From Chamaelirium japonicum (lineage: Eukaryota > Streptophyta > Magnoliopsida > Liliales > Melanthiaceae), in NCBI GenBank assembly GCA_947650365.1, contig OX393551.1, positions 59,862,673 through 59,926,672 on the forward strand: a DNA stretch of 64,000 nt. The letters are read 5' to 3'. The translations under genes and the position numbers were made by a program. The stretch's first letter is position 1, and every line of letters begins with the position of its first letter. Below, piece by piece: positions 1 through 10,967 of this stretch. The notes under the pieces are model-generated. The model saw nothing but the letters and a program-made list of their open reading frames with translations. It had not been told where the DNA came from and ran no database searches.

Positions 1-199
1 TGACACGACCCATTTGGTAAATGGGTCAAGTCGGGTCAATCGGGTTATAAGTATGAACCCAAACCTGACCTATTAAATAAATGGGTCGATCGGGTCAACC
101 AGTTTATTACCCGAACTCGTTTAGGCCAAACCCAAACCAGCTAATTTCGGGTCGGGTTTGGGTCGGGTTGGCGGGTCAGGTCAAGGATTGCCACCCCTA
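1..199 (-). mobile_element. hAT-like MITE, partial (right end only)
   Basis: The segment is built of GGGTCGGGT / GACCCGACCC motifs and ends at 199 with GCCACCCCTA, the same terminus as the complete element at 21813-22238. Its other end lies outside the window. It has no coding capacity. It belongs to the same non-autonomous family as the 21813 copy, whose 8-bp target duplication points to hAT. Confidence 0.6.
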
Positions 200-731
200 G
201 GTTGTATGCCACTCCAGCGCCAGCCGGGTAATCCAATGTACCGTGGTATTGGACTATGGAAGGTCTGCACACGTTGGCACATTAAAGCACCACTCAGTCA
301 GTTGGCTTAGTGTACATGGTCCCTCAGGGTTGAGGATAGATTATCTATAGTAGTAATACAATTTATGCACCAAGCTCTGATATACTGATTCGTGCACCAT
401 CTTGGTTCCTGTTCAAAATGATCATCGTGCTTGATTATGTGAATAGGAATCTCACGTTCCTATAGTAGACTTCACCACATCCTCTATCTGCCAATAGCTT
501 ATTCTCGGTGAAGCAACCGACATCACCAAAGTCGTGAACTAGTTCTACGTCTACACAGAATCGGTCTACTGGGTCTCCTAAGTATGGACCCACCATATGG
601 CTCAGTGGCCTACTGTGTTCCCTAGGGTCTTTTATTACATATGAATTAACATATACCAAAGCAATATTTTAATTAAAGCAATAACCAAAATCATCTTTAT
701 TAATGTTAATACAGAAAATCCACGTTCAGGA
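200..731 (-). mobile_element. Old Ty1/copia LTR fragment
   Basis: Read on the minus strand, this matches the LTRs at 30819-32951 and 54243-56356 in order: the GAGCCAT...GGT block, the ...CTGAGGGACCA block, then TGGATTACCCGGCTGGCG and GTGGCAT. Similarity is patchy, so it is an older or different subfamily. The Tat element at 737-13517 is inserted in it; the sequence right of that element (13523 to about 13556) may be the rest of this LTR. No internal region is attached, so a solo or fragmentary LTR is likely. Confidence 0.55.
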
Positions 732-736
732 ATAAG
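732..736. repeat. Target-site duplication (left copy) of Tat element
   Basis: ATAAG here and again at 13518-13522 directly flank the two LTRs. The 5-bp length is the usual Ty3/gypsy duplication and shows a single insertion event. Confidence 0.8.
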
Positions 737-1393
737 TATGGGGGATGATCTTCGTGACAACCCGAAGACTCCACCCAACCAGTCAATCGAGTCGAGTCGA
801 AAGTTCGATCGGACATTTGTCTAGATTGTAGGTTCGGATATTGATGTCTTTGGATCGAACTTCTGAACAGTTGAAAGATTATTGACACGAGGTGTGATCT
901 CGGAGTTCAGCCGAAGCCTATGTCTCCGTGCTATAAGGAGCAACCTGAATTCACTAACACTTGAACTGAAGTGACCTTGACAGGCCGAGTGTCGCTTCTC
1001 TTTCTTCAAAAAGAAGATCGAAGGTTTAGGATGTCAGAGCTCTGGATTTTTTGGAAGTCTGATTCAGAAATCAGATATTCGATCCCATTACATTTGGCGG
1101 GTCTGCTATTTATAGAACTTTTGGACTGGAACCGGGGTAAAAGGCGATTTTCTACAGCTGTCGTCTACGTTCCAGTGGAGAGCCGATGGGTCCCGCCGTC
1201 GTCTCTGTGGACCCCCAGGTAGGGCTGGTGGGTCATGCCGTCATCTCGGTGGACCCCCAGGGAGGGCTGGTGGCCCACTGTCATCTCTGTGAACCCCCTG
1301 GAAGGGCTGGTGGGTCTCGCTGTCATCTTTATGAACCCCCAGGTAGGGCTGGTGGGTCCCGTTGCGAGGCGTTAGCCATAATTTGCACCCACA
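737..1393 (-). repeat. 3' LTR of Tat element
   Basis: Near-identical partner of 12860-13517, starting on the minus strand with TGTGGGTGCAAATTATGGC. It contains the same roughly 50-bp tandem modules (about 1187-1365). Most differences between the copies look like transitions, as expected of methylated plant repeats. Confidence 0.88.
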
Positions 1394-1405
1394 GTTACCC
1401 CCTCT
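1394..1405 (-). other. Polypurine tract of Tat element
   Basis: AGAGGGGGTAAC on the minus strand lies directly upstream of the 3' LTR, where plus-strand DNA priming would occur. A very similar tract precedes the 3' LTR of element C (49641-49652). Confidence 0.7.
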
Positions 1406-1536
1406 AAGTTAGGTAGAGGCTGATCTAGATGACTTGGAACCCAGGTGCAAAATTCAGACCCCCTGCCAAGGGTTGGTGTCATCGAGTTCTCACAGGACTC
1501 TGATAATAAACCAGACAAGATCCGTATATAGATTGT

Positions 1537-3230
1537 TTGTTGATTGATCAATCAAATTTTTTCGATTGGTCGAATTTGTCCGATCGGTCAAATTTATCCG
1601 ATCGGTCAAATTCAACCGGTGGAGCTTGGGTCGATTGGGTAAAAAACTGTATTTTTTGTCTGATCCTTCAGAAATTCACCCGATCGTCTGCCTGTCGATC
1701 GGGTGTTGTCTTCGTCCGATCGATCAAATTCAACCGGTGGAGCTTGGGTCGATCGGGTAAAAAACTGTGTTTTTTGCCCTAACCTTCGGAAATTCACTCG
1801 ATCGTCTGCCTGTTGATCGGGTGTTGTCTTCGTCCGATCGGTCAAATTTATCCGATCGGTGAAAGTTGTCCGATCGGTCAAATTCAACCAGTGGAGCTTG
1901 GGTCGATCGGATAAAAAACTATGTTTTTTGCCCGATCCTTCGAAAATTCACCTGATCGTCTGCCTATTGGTCGGGTGTTGTCTTCGTCCGATCGGTCAAA
2001 TTTGTTTGATCGATCAAATTTTTCTGATCGGTCAAAGTTGTCCGATCGGTCAAATTCAATAGGTGGAGCTTGGGTCGATCGGGTAAAAAACTGTGTTTTT
2101 TGCCCGATCCTTCAGAAATTCACCAAATCGTCTGCCTGTCGATCGGGTGTTGTCTTCGTCCGATTGGTCAAAATTGTCCGATCGGCCAAATTCAACCGAT
2201 GGAGCTTCGGGCGATCGGGTAAAATACCATATTTTTTGCCCGATCCTTTGGAAAATCGCCCGATCGTTTGCCTATCGATTGAGGGAAGTCTTGCAGTCGA
2301 CCGATCAAATTTGTCCGATCGGTCAAATTCAACCGGTGGAACTTGGGACGATCGGGTAAAAAACTATGTCTTTTGCTCGATCTTTTGGAAAATCGCCCGA
2401 TCGTCTACCTATCGATTGGGCGAAGTCTTGCAGCCGTCCGATCAAATTTGTCCGATCGGATAAATTTGTTCGATCGGTCAAATTCAACAGGTGGAACTTG
2501 GGGTGATCGGGTAAAAAACTATATTTTTTGCCCGATCCTTTGGAAAATCGCTCGATCGTCTGCCTGTCGATTGGGCAAAGTTTTGCAGCCGATCGGTCAA
2601 ATTTGTCTGATCGGATAAATTTGTCCGATCGATCAATTCAACCAGTGGAACTTAAGGTGATCGAGTAAAAAACTATGTTTTTTGCTCGATCCTTGGAAAA
2701 ATCGCCCGATCGTCTGCCTGTCGATTGGGGAAGTCTTGCAGCCGATCGATCAAATTTGTCCATGTGGATAAATTTGTCCGATTGGTCAAATTCAACAGGT
2801 GGAACTTGGGACGATCGAGTAAAAAACTATGTTTTTTGCCTGATCCTTTTTTTACCCGATCCTTTGAAAAATCGCCCGATCGTCTACTTGTCGATTGGGC
2901 AAAATCTTACAGCCGACCGGTCAAATTTGTCAAATCGGATAAGTTTGTCCGTTCGATCAAATTCAACCGGTGGAACTTGGGGCGATCGAGTAAAAAACTT
3001 TTTTTTTTGCTCGATCTTTGGGAAAATCTCTCGATCGTCTGCCTGTCGATTGGGCGAAGTCTTGCAGCCGACCGGTTAAATTTGTCTATGTGGATAAATT
3101 CGTCCGATCGGTCAAATTCAACAGGTGGAACTTGGGACGATCGAGTAAAAAACTATGTTTTTTACCCGATCCTTTGGAAAATCATACGATCGTCTGCCTA
3201 TTGATTGGGCGAAGTTTTGGTGTTGACGTT
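1537..3230. repeat. Satellite-like tandem array in Tat 3' region
   Basis: About 11 degenerate units of 120-170 bp share CGATCGGTCAAATTCAACCG, then GGTGGAGCTTGGGTCGATCG, a run of A and T, and CCCGATCCTT. Starts of the AAATTCAACCGG block recur near 1606, 1726, 1880, 2050, 2190, 2326, 2485, 2632, 2785, 2955 and 3115. The palindrome CGATCG or a near match occurs several times per unit. Reading frames across it are repeat artefacts. Tat-lineage elements are known to carry such arrays between pol and the 3' LTR. Confidence 0.85.
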
Positions 3231-3345
3231 TTGTCTTTCCCATCGTTTCTCCTGGCTTGGCTCTTCGTCTGGTCTGACGTTTCATCTTTTGCCAGTTTGG
3301 TGGCACCATGTGTCACATAGGTTTTCCTGCCAAATGTTTCGGGGA

Positions 3346-3352
3346 TATAAAT
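3346..3352 (+). promoter_or_regulatory. TATA-like box before antisense ORF
   Basis: TATAAAT lies about 110 bases upstream of the ATG at 3462, preceded by GC-richer sequence and followed by a pyrimidine-rich leader. Its position suits a plant TATA box driving the antisense ORF, but there is no transcript evidence. Confidence 0.35.
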
Positions 3353-3461
3353 CCTGCTCCGCGATTAATTTTTCCCTCACATTGTTAGAAATTTTCTAAC
3401 TTCTCTGTTTTTGCTCGGAAGTTCTTGCTTTCTGTTTTCCTTGTTATTCCGTTGGATCGTG

Positions 3462-4685
3462 ATGACATCTACGAGCTGCACCAAGAATATTGTCCCTCCT
3501 AAGATGAGGCCATCGAAGAAGGGGAAGGCCACCGTTGAGCCCTCGTCGCCTAAGGTTGTGGGAAAAGGCAAGGCCAAGGGCAGCCTCGGCATCCTTGGGA
3601 AGAGGTATTTGGGTGTTGGATTCGCCTCTGCGCGCGCCAAGCCGGAGCACATCCCGAAGGCTGACTTCATACTAAGGTCGCTGAAGCCTTTATCCGAGGA
3701 GCCTATCTTCGATTATGGTATCGATCGAAAAACCACTGCCACGAAGAGGGCGAAGTGGGAGAAGCTGCTCGGGTTCTTCACTGAAGGCGTCCAACGCCCA
3801 GCACTTGCCGGGGTGCAGACTGCCTTTGGTATTAACACTCGGACAGTTTATACAGAGGTGGCCAGCAAAGGGAAAATTATGGGCACGATTGTGACTATCG
3901 GCCAGCTTAATTACGGACTTCGCTTGCCCTTACTTCCCTTCGCCGCCAGGTTACTGAACACGTCCGGACTTTGCCCCGTACAACTGACTGGAAATGTTTG
4001 GAGGATCATTTACGCCTTTTGCAAGGCGAAATCCGATCACCAGGATAAACTGAAGGCTTGCTACTCCAGTATTCCCGATGGCGAGCAAGTGAGGATTGAG
4101 TTGGGCTACTTCTTCTACAACTATCAGTGGGTTTCGAGGAAGGACATCCCCTTCTTCAACCTGCATGGCGTCTCTGCCTTTCGCCCCATTACCGACACGG
4201 TCCCCTCTGACAAGCTATATACTGACAGGCCAATCTTCGTCTCGGGGGCATGGACTCCCTTCTCAGTGCCGGAGACTCCTCAAAGACATGTCCACAAGGA
4301 GGTCGAGAGGTACGGACTGGGAGGCAATATATGTTGGTCATCCGATCAGGTCGGATCGATCGATAACCTGTTTCTGGAGCTGACATGTGAAACCAGGTTG
4401 TGGAAGGAGTTTGCGAACTGTCTGGTCTGCCATGGCAATGCCAACCAGATGCACCGCCTACCAGTGAGGTACAAGGATAACGACACCTTGTACTCTGATT
4501 ACGAGGAGGATCTTGAGACAAGCAGGTTGGTTCAATACGTGCGGGTCAATAAAAAGATCTATGGCAAGAGAAGGCGCTCCGGGCCTGGCGAGAAAAAATT
4601 GGTTGTGACTAGGCGAGGCCAGTTCAAGAAGAGGAAGGTAGTGAAGGAAGAGAAGAAGGAAGAGGAAAAAAAGGGAGAAGAATAA
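3462..4685 (+). CDS. Antisense ORF of Tat element, gypsy-type transposon domain
   Basis: An open frame of 407 codons runs opposite to gag-pol. The N-terminus is Lys/Pro/Ser-rich (MRPSKKGKATVEPSSPK). The middle carries YGLRLPLLPFAARLL, NVWRIIYAFC and ELGYFFYNYQW, which match my memory of the plant 'putative gypsy type transposon' family (PF04195, Transposase_28). The C-terminus is a Lys/Glu-rich tail. The ATG at 3462 is the first in frame after the leader; the frame also runs upstream without an ATG. Antisense ORFs in the 3' region are known from Grande and other Tat elements; their function is unknown. It is part of the retroelement, not a host gene. Confidence 0.6.
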   Translation: MTSTSCTKNIVPPKMRPSKKGKATVEPSSPKVVGKGKAKGSLGILGKRYLGVGFASARAKPEHIPKADFILRSLKPLSEEPIFDYGIDRKTTATKRAKWEKLLGFFTEGVQRPALAGVQTAFGINTRTVYTEVASKGKIMGTIVTIGQLNYGLRLPLLPFAARLLNTSGLCPVQLTGNVWRIIYAFCKAKSDHQDKLKACYSSIPDGEQVRIELGYFFYNYQWVSRKDIPFFNLHGVSAFRPITDTVPSDKLYTDRPIFVSGAWTPFSVPETPQRHVHKEVERYGLGGNICWSSDQVGSIDNLFLELTCETRLWKEFANCLVCHGNANQMHRLPVRYKDNDTLYSDYEEDLETSRLVQYVRVNKKIYGKRRRSGPGEKKLVVTRRGQFKKRKVVKEEKKEEEKKGEE

Positions 4686-4689
4686 GAAG

Positions 4690-6269
4690 AAGAGGATGAG
4701 GAGAAGGGTGAAGAAGAGGAGGAGGAAGGCGGAGATAGGTAGAGAAGAAAGCGAAGAAGAAGGTGGAGAAGAAGGCGGAGAAGAAGAGGAGGAGGATGAG
4801 GATGAAGAGGAAGAAGGAAGCGAGGAGGAGGGAGAAGGCGAAGGAAGCGAGGAGGAGGGAGAAGGCGAAGAGGAGGGGGCTAGAGATTAGGAAAATATGC
4901 CCCCCCACCCCACTAGGTACTGGTCAAGTGCTTCCTATCGACGAGGCTTAGGCCCGTCAAATGGAGGACTATATCGATATTGTAGACGATGGCAAGAAGG
5001 TGCCGCTCGTCTACCACTTTGAGACCCTGAAGCGTCCTACACGCATCAGGGTCAAGTACTCGGGGAGCGACGTGGTCTATGACCCGACGCCCATTGCGCA
5101 GGCGCCGCCCGAAGGTCTCCAGTAGGGCGAGGCCTCGACGGGTCAGGCTTCAGTGAGTGGAGGTCTGGAAGCTGATAAACCAAGGCTGGCGCCTCGAAGT
5201 GACACGACCAAGGTGGTAACAGAGGCCGCCGCCCTGATGTTTGCCCTCTTCCAGGGTGCAAGCGAGATACATGGCGAAGGGGGAGCTTCGTTTCCTCCCG
5301 AAGTCCCTCCTCCCGAACCAAAGGGAGACGAGGGTCAGGGGGAGAAGGAGGTAATCGAACAGGTCCCGATCATTGTCCCTGCAAGGAAGACTCCCACCCC
5401 CAAGGGGAAGGGGTTTGATCGAGGGAAGGGATCGGCTCAACCCTCACATGGAAACTCTATTGACAGGAGTAGGTTCTAACTCTTTACTTCCTTTTCTTTG
5501 AGTTGAATGTTGAACACGTCTGAGCACTTTGAATGCTTTGTATGTAGGTGCACCTGGCAGCCCACAACCTATGCTGCGGGACTTGGGCGAGGTTGATATC
5601 AATCGCCCAACTGAGGTGTTGAGGAAGCTCTGCAACCTACCAGATGCGACCCTCAAAGAGACATCAAACAGGCTTGAAATTATGGTGAGTAGTTTTGACT
5701 TCGTCTCAGGTTATTGTACTTCCATCTGATGTTCCTTACTTATTTTTATCGCTGTGCAGATGTCTGCCCTGTTGAAGCTAAACAACAGGGTTTTTAAGAA
5801 AACTGGGGAGAGGGAGTCTGCAGGCGAGATCTCCCGCTTGAATGCCCTCTTGAAGGAGGCTAATGATGAGAGGGCGAAGCTATCTGCGGCTCTATCTTCG
5901 AGTCAACAGTCTATCCGCAGTGAGGCACATATGAAGAAGAAGATGGAGGCTGAGTTCGTAGCTACTAATAAAGAACTCTAAAGCCTTAAAAACAGATTCT
6001 TCAAGGTGGAGAATATCTCCTTCCAATGTACTGAGAAGATAAATCAGCTGAAGGCAGATCTTGCTACTAAAGAGAAGGCCCACGCGTTGGAGATCGAACA
6101 GCTGAACGTCAACTTGGCTAGCTTCAAGTCGATGGTTGAAAAAGCAATGGAAGCCCTCAGGCTAGCTCACAGCGGCGACGCTCAATCTTCGAAGGCGTCC
6201 GTGGCCAGCAAGGCCCAAGGAGGTTCTGAAGCAGATAAATCACGCGCACAGAGTGTAGCTAAGCCTTGA
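4690..6269 (+). other. Further coding-like segments of the antisense region
   Basis: Plus-strand segments continue past the main ORF. They are a Glu-rich low-complexity stretch (about 4.7-4.9 kb), a Pro/Gly/Lys-rich segment (about 5.15-5.47 kb), a short segment (about 5.55-5.68 kb) and two heptad-like coiled-coil segments (5760-6266, with SRLNALLKEANDERAKL and MEAEFVATNKEL). Two 75-base gaps, 5473-5547 and 5685-5759, begin GT and end AG with a pyrimidine-rich 3' end, so they look like introns. A coiled coil after a PF04195-like domain is common in this plant family. The segments are listed separately as fossil parts. Confidence 0.45.
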
Positions 6270-6403
6270 TGTACTTCCCTTCTTGTACTTGTACTCTTGA
6301 ATGATAGAAAATATTTGGTTTTTTGGAATGAATTGTCTCTTTTATGTTGAATGTTCTGAATGGAATGGTTGGTGTCTTGTGTTAAATGACCGAATAAGTA
6401 TTT

Positions 6404-6795
6404 GCCAGCTAGGGGTCATGTCACAACACAAACACCCAAGCTGTTTTATGGATTAGTCACTCAGAAGTTGCGCCGTGTCGTAACTTCTAAACCATTTGTT
6501 TCTGCCGGTAAGGGGTCATGTCGCAACATGAATACCCAAACTATTAATCGATCTCCCAGTTAAAAGTTGTGATGTCTCACAACTTTAAAACTATTTGTTT
6601 CTGCTTGTAAGGGATCGTGTCGCAACACGAACACCCAAACTATTAATCGATCTGCCAGTTAAAAGTTGTGTTGTCTCACAATGTTAAAACTATTTATTTT
6701 TGCCTGTAATGGGTCGTGTCACAACATGAGCACCCAAACTATTAATCGATCTGCTAGTTAAGTGTTGTGCTGTCTCAAAACATCAAAACTATTTA
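6404..6795. repeat. Four tandem units of about 99 bp
   Basis: Units begin near 6404, 6504, 6603 and 6702. They share GGGTCATGTCGCAACA, ACCCAAACTATTAATCGATC and AAGTTGTG...CTCACAAC. The CACAACTTTT/AAAAGTTGTG parts can form short hairpins. The array sits exactly between the 3' end of the antisense region and the 3' end of pol, which converge here. Confidence 0.75.
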
Positions 6796-6895
6796 TGATT
6801 ATGTGAGCTTATAGAATTGAAATGAAAAAGATTGAAATTAAAACAAATATTCATTCAGTACAGGGTTTATATCTAGGGTAGAATATTTTGAGATG

Positions 6896-9800
6896 TCAGA
6901 CATTCCAAGCCCTTGGTAGCCTATCTCTTTCTGGTGAGATTAGGCGATAGGATCCTTTGCCTTCGGTTGATTCGTTGATGTAGGGTCCTTCCCAGTTGGG
7001 AACTATTTTTTCACTGTCGTGCTTCCTTGTGTTGGAGAAGACTACTCTGAGGACAAGATCTTTGATGTTGAACTGTCTTCTGCTAACTTTTCGATCATAT
7101 GCTTTCTTGATCTTCTGTTGATAGTTGGTGACACGAATAGTTGCCTGGTCACGTAGCTCTACTAAGAAGTCGAGATCATTTATCTGAAGTTCGTTGTTGA
7201 TTCCTTCTTCGATCACCTTAGCCTTCAAAGTTGGAGAGATGGCCTCGGTTGGGAGGACTGCTTCTGACCCTTAGGTTAGACGGAAAGGCAAAAATCTAAT
7301 CGATCGCCGAGGAGTGGTTCGATAGCCCTATAGGACTTCTGGTAGGACTTTCTCCCATAACCCTTTCTTATTTTCAAACTTTTTTTTAAGCAAACCAAGG
7401 ATTGCTCTATTGGAAGCTTCGTCTTGATCATTGCATTGCAGGTACCTCGAAGTAGAGTAAAAGTGTTTGATTCTATAGCTCAAACAGAACTCCCAAAATT
7501 TATCTGAGTCGAATTGAGCTCTATTATCGGCGATTAGTACGTGAGGCATACCAAATTTGGAGAAAATATTATGCCTAATGAATTTGATAACCTCGTCGTC
7601 CGTTTCTTGAAAGAGTGGCACAGCCTCAACCCATTTGGTGAAGTAGTCAGTGGCCAACAGTAAGGACTTCTTCTTACTTAGTGATGGAGGGAACGAACCT
7701 AGAAAGTCCAACCCCCACTGATGGAAAGGCTAAGGACTTTTCAAGGGATGCAGTACATCTGCCGAGAGATGGATCGCTCGAACGTGTCTTTGGTAGGGAT
7801 CGCATCTTTGAATGAACCGACTAGCGTCTTTCGCCATGGTTGGCCAGTAGTAGCCTTGAAGTTTTGCTTTGGCTTTGAGGGATCTTCTGCTAGAATGATT
7901 GCCGCAAGCTTTAGAATGGATCTCGGCCAGAATTCCTTCTGTCTGCCAAGGATCAATACATTTGAGAAGTGTTTCGCCATGTGATTTGAAGTAGAGATCT
8001 TCCTCTCGGAGGCTATAGAAAGGAAGCTTCCGTTGAAGTTTTCTAGCTTGGGTCGGATCTTTCGATATTTTGCCTTGTTTGAAGAAGCCAAAAATTGGTT
8101 GCCTCCAGTCTGTAGGTCCATCTGTCAAGGTAAGAGTGAAGGTTGGCCGTCTCCAAACCCCAGAGTCTTTCGTCATGGCAATAAGTTATTGTTCGATGGT
8201 AGTTTTAGGTAACTCTTGATAGTCGATCTGAATTCGACTTTCTTTAAGTGAGTCTTTGAGCATTGAAGCAGCGTTGGCTAGAGCATCGGCTTTTCGATTT
8301 TCTGCTCTCGGAATTTGCACAAATTCAATGTCCATGAATTGTTGCTTGTGTTGCTGCACCAATGCCAGATAGTGCTGCATCATCTCTCCTTGCGCTTCGT
8401 AGACTCTTTTGATCTGCCTGATTATTAGCTGGGAGTCGCTATAGACGGTGAGACGATTCACCCACAGGGGTTTCGGTAATCTCCAATCCAGAAATGAGTA
8501 CTTCGTACTCAGCTTCGTTGTTGGTAGCATTGAATCCGAGAAGAATTACCTTTTGAAGATGATCGAGCTCAGGGGATATTAGGACTATCCCAATTCCCGA
8601 ATCGATCGCACTTGAAGCTCCATCAGTATAGAGCTTCCATCGAGTTGGCAAAGTAGTGGTAATCTCAGGGCTCGGATTGAAGGTCTCAGGACTGGGATTG
8701 AGTGGAGGTTCGTCACCGTCGTCGTGGTGCATCTCAACGTCATCCTCCAAAGTGATGGGATCCTCCACAGGAAAGTCGACAAGAAAGTCTACAACTGCTT
8801 GCCCCTTGACGGAGACACGAGGTTCGAACTGGATGCCGAGGGAGCTCATCTTGATCACCCACTTAGTCATTCGACCAGCTCGCCCTGCCTTGTCGAGGAT
8901 GTCTTTAAGTGGGTGTTTTGAGACGATCATAATCGGGTGAGAAACGAAGTAAGGTCGGAGCCGTCGCGATGCTGTAAGCAATGCCAATGTGACTTTCTCT
9001 ATCTTCGAATAGCGAGTTTCTGCCGGAAGAAGAGTATGGTTAATGTAGTAAATGGGGAACTCAATGCCTTCTCTTCTATTGACCAGAACTACGCTGATGG
9101 CTTGATCAGTGACAGCAAGATAAAACCAGAGGTCTTCTTTCGACAGTGGAGCTGTCAGGATAGGAGCTCGGGCGAGATAGTATTTGACACTTTGGAAAGC
9201 TTGCTCACAAGTGGGGTTCCATCCCGAGGTGTCTGCTTCCCGTAGTTTATCGAAGATGGGTTTGCATTTATCCAAAGATTTAGAGATGAATCAGTTTAGG
9301 GCAGCTAGCATTCCTGTGAGGCACTACACTTCTTTCTGAGTGGAGGGTGAGGGCATTCTGAGAATTGCTTGAATTTGATCGGGGCTCGCTTCAATGCCTC
9401 TCCTAGTTACCAGATGACCTAGGAATTTACCCGATTGAACTCCGAAGGCACACTTGATCGGATTTAGTTTCATGCGATACTTTTGGAAGACTTGGAACAT
9501 TTCTGCAAGATCGGAGAGATAATTCTCATGACTGAGGCTCTTGGTAAGGAGATCATTGATATAGATTTTGATATTACGACCAATTTGCTCTTCAAACATC
9601 TTCATGACTAACCTCTGATAAGTAGATCCAGTGTTTTTGAGGCCGAAAGACATAACATTATAATAGTAGAGGCCTCTGTCTGTCACAAAGCATGTCTTCT
9701 CTTGATCGCCAGGATGCAGAGGGTTTGGTTGTACCCTGAGTATCTATCCATGAAGGATAGAAGCTCGTGCCCAGCAGTGGCGTCGATGAGTCTGTCTATT

Positions 9801-10800
9801 CTTGGCATAGGGAGTAGGTCTTTAGGGCAAGCTTGGTTGAGGTTGGTGAAGTCAATGTAGACCCTAAGCTTTCCGTTCTTCTTAGGAACTGCGATGATGT
9901 TGGAGATCTAAGTTGGATACTGTACTTCACGGATGAAGCCTACCGCGAGCAACTTGGTGATCTCCTCTTGAACAGCAGTCAAGCGCTCGGAGCGAATCAT
10001 CTGGAGCTTTTGTTTGACGGCTTTGCTCCTTCTTTGATGGCAAGTCGATGGCCTGCGTCATCCGGGTTGATCACGGGCATGTCTTTGAAACACCATGCGA
10101 AAACGTCAATATTGGATTGGAGGAAGGATACTATGTCCTACGCTTCTGCGTCGCTGAGACTGGTACCGATGAATGTCTCTCGAAGGAGATCCCCATCACC
10201 AATATTTACTCGGGAGATCTCTTCGATTGAAGATGAAGCCTCCTACTCGACAGATGGAGGTTCTGATAGTGGGGACTTCTTTGGTTGCTAGCTCGCAGAA
10301 GGGCCGGCTTCATCTCTTGGACACTTTGGTGGTATGAGATTCACTTTTCAATCCGTCTTTGTTGTGGTGGCTTCAAAAAATCGCCAAGTTTGTTGATCAC
10401 CTCGAATGCAGATAATGCCCTCCCCCGTTACAAATTTGAGGAGTTGATGGTATGAGGGGGATATGGCATTGATCTGGTGAAGAAAGGGTTGCTTGAGAAT
10501 AATGTTGTAGTTGGAAGTACCTTTGATGACAGCGTACCGCATGGAGACTCGAGTCTCTCTGCTGAGGCCCAAGATAAATATGGATTCGCCCGTGGTCATG
10601 CTCTGCTCGCCGTTGAAGCCGGTAATGACGGTGGGACGACGTCCAGGCTTAAATACTTATATCTCAGACGCTTGAAGCAATCTAAGAACATAATATCGAT
10701 TAAGTTGCCGGTGTCGATGAGGATTCGATTGACGGTACTTCCATCGATGATAAACCGTAGGACCAGGGGATCCCGGTGTGGTGTATGCACTCCTTAAAGG
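6896..10800 (-). pseudogene. Tat element pol region: PR, RT, RNH, aRNH, INT (fossil)
   Basis: In minus-strand order: an aspartic protease block with LIDTG near 10.7 kb; reverse transcriptase with MSFGLKN and LNPIKCAFGV near 9.3-9.7 kb; RNase H near 8.6-9.2 kb; the Tat-specific second RNase H with NEAEYE and LTVYSDSQLI near 8.2-8.6 kb; and integrase with LATDYFTKWVEA near 7.3-8.2 kb, continuing to about 6.9 kb. Spacing and order are normal for Ty3/gypsy. The coding sequence is decayed. Plus-strand reading frames across 9.8-10.3 kb are shadows of this region. Confidence 0.82.
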
Positions 10801-10967
10801 TTCGAGTTGTTAAATACGATAGATGGTCAAGCTAAGCCTTTGATGGGTTTCTCGACTCACGTGTCTTCTTTGTTTGCAGCAGTGCGTACATTGAAGCTGC
10901 GGCGAACTTGTCGGTCGACTTTTTTCCCGGTCAGCATTTGATGGACCCAACAGGCTTCCTTCCCTTT

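Noticed and set aside
1859-3320. Several overlapping plus-strand frames rich in RSNLSDRSNS and FCPIL
   Set aside because: They are translations of the 120-170 bp tandem array and change with the repeat phase; no codon signal.
4624-4908. 94-residue minus-strand frame rich in Leu, Phe and Ser
   Set aside because: It is the complement of a Glu/Lys-rich low-complexity stretch of the antisense region, not a membrane protein gene.
9833-10291. 152-residue plus-strand open frame
   Set aside because: It lies opposite the reverse transcriptase/protease region of the Tat element and has no own domain; it is a shadow of the minus-strand coding sequence.
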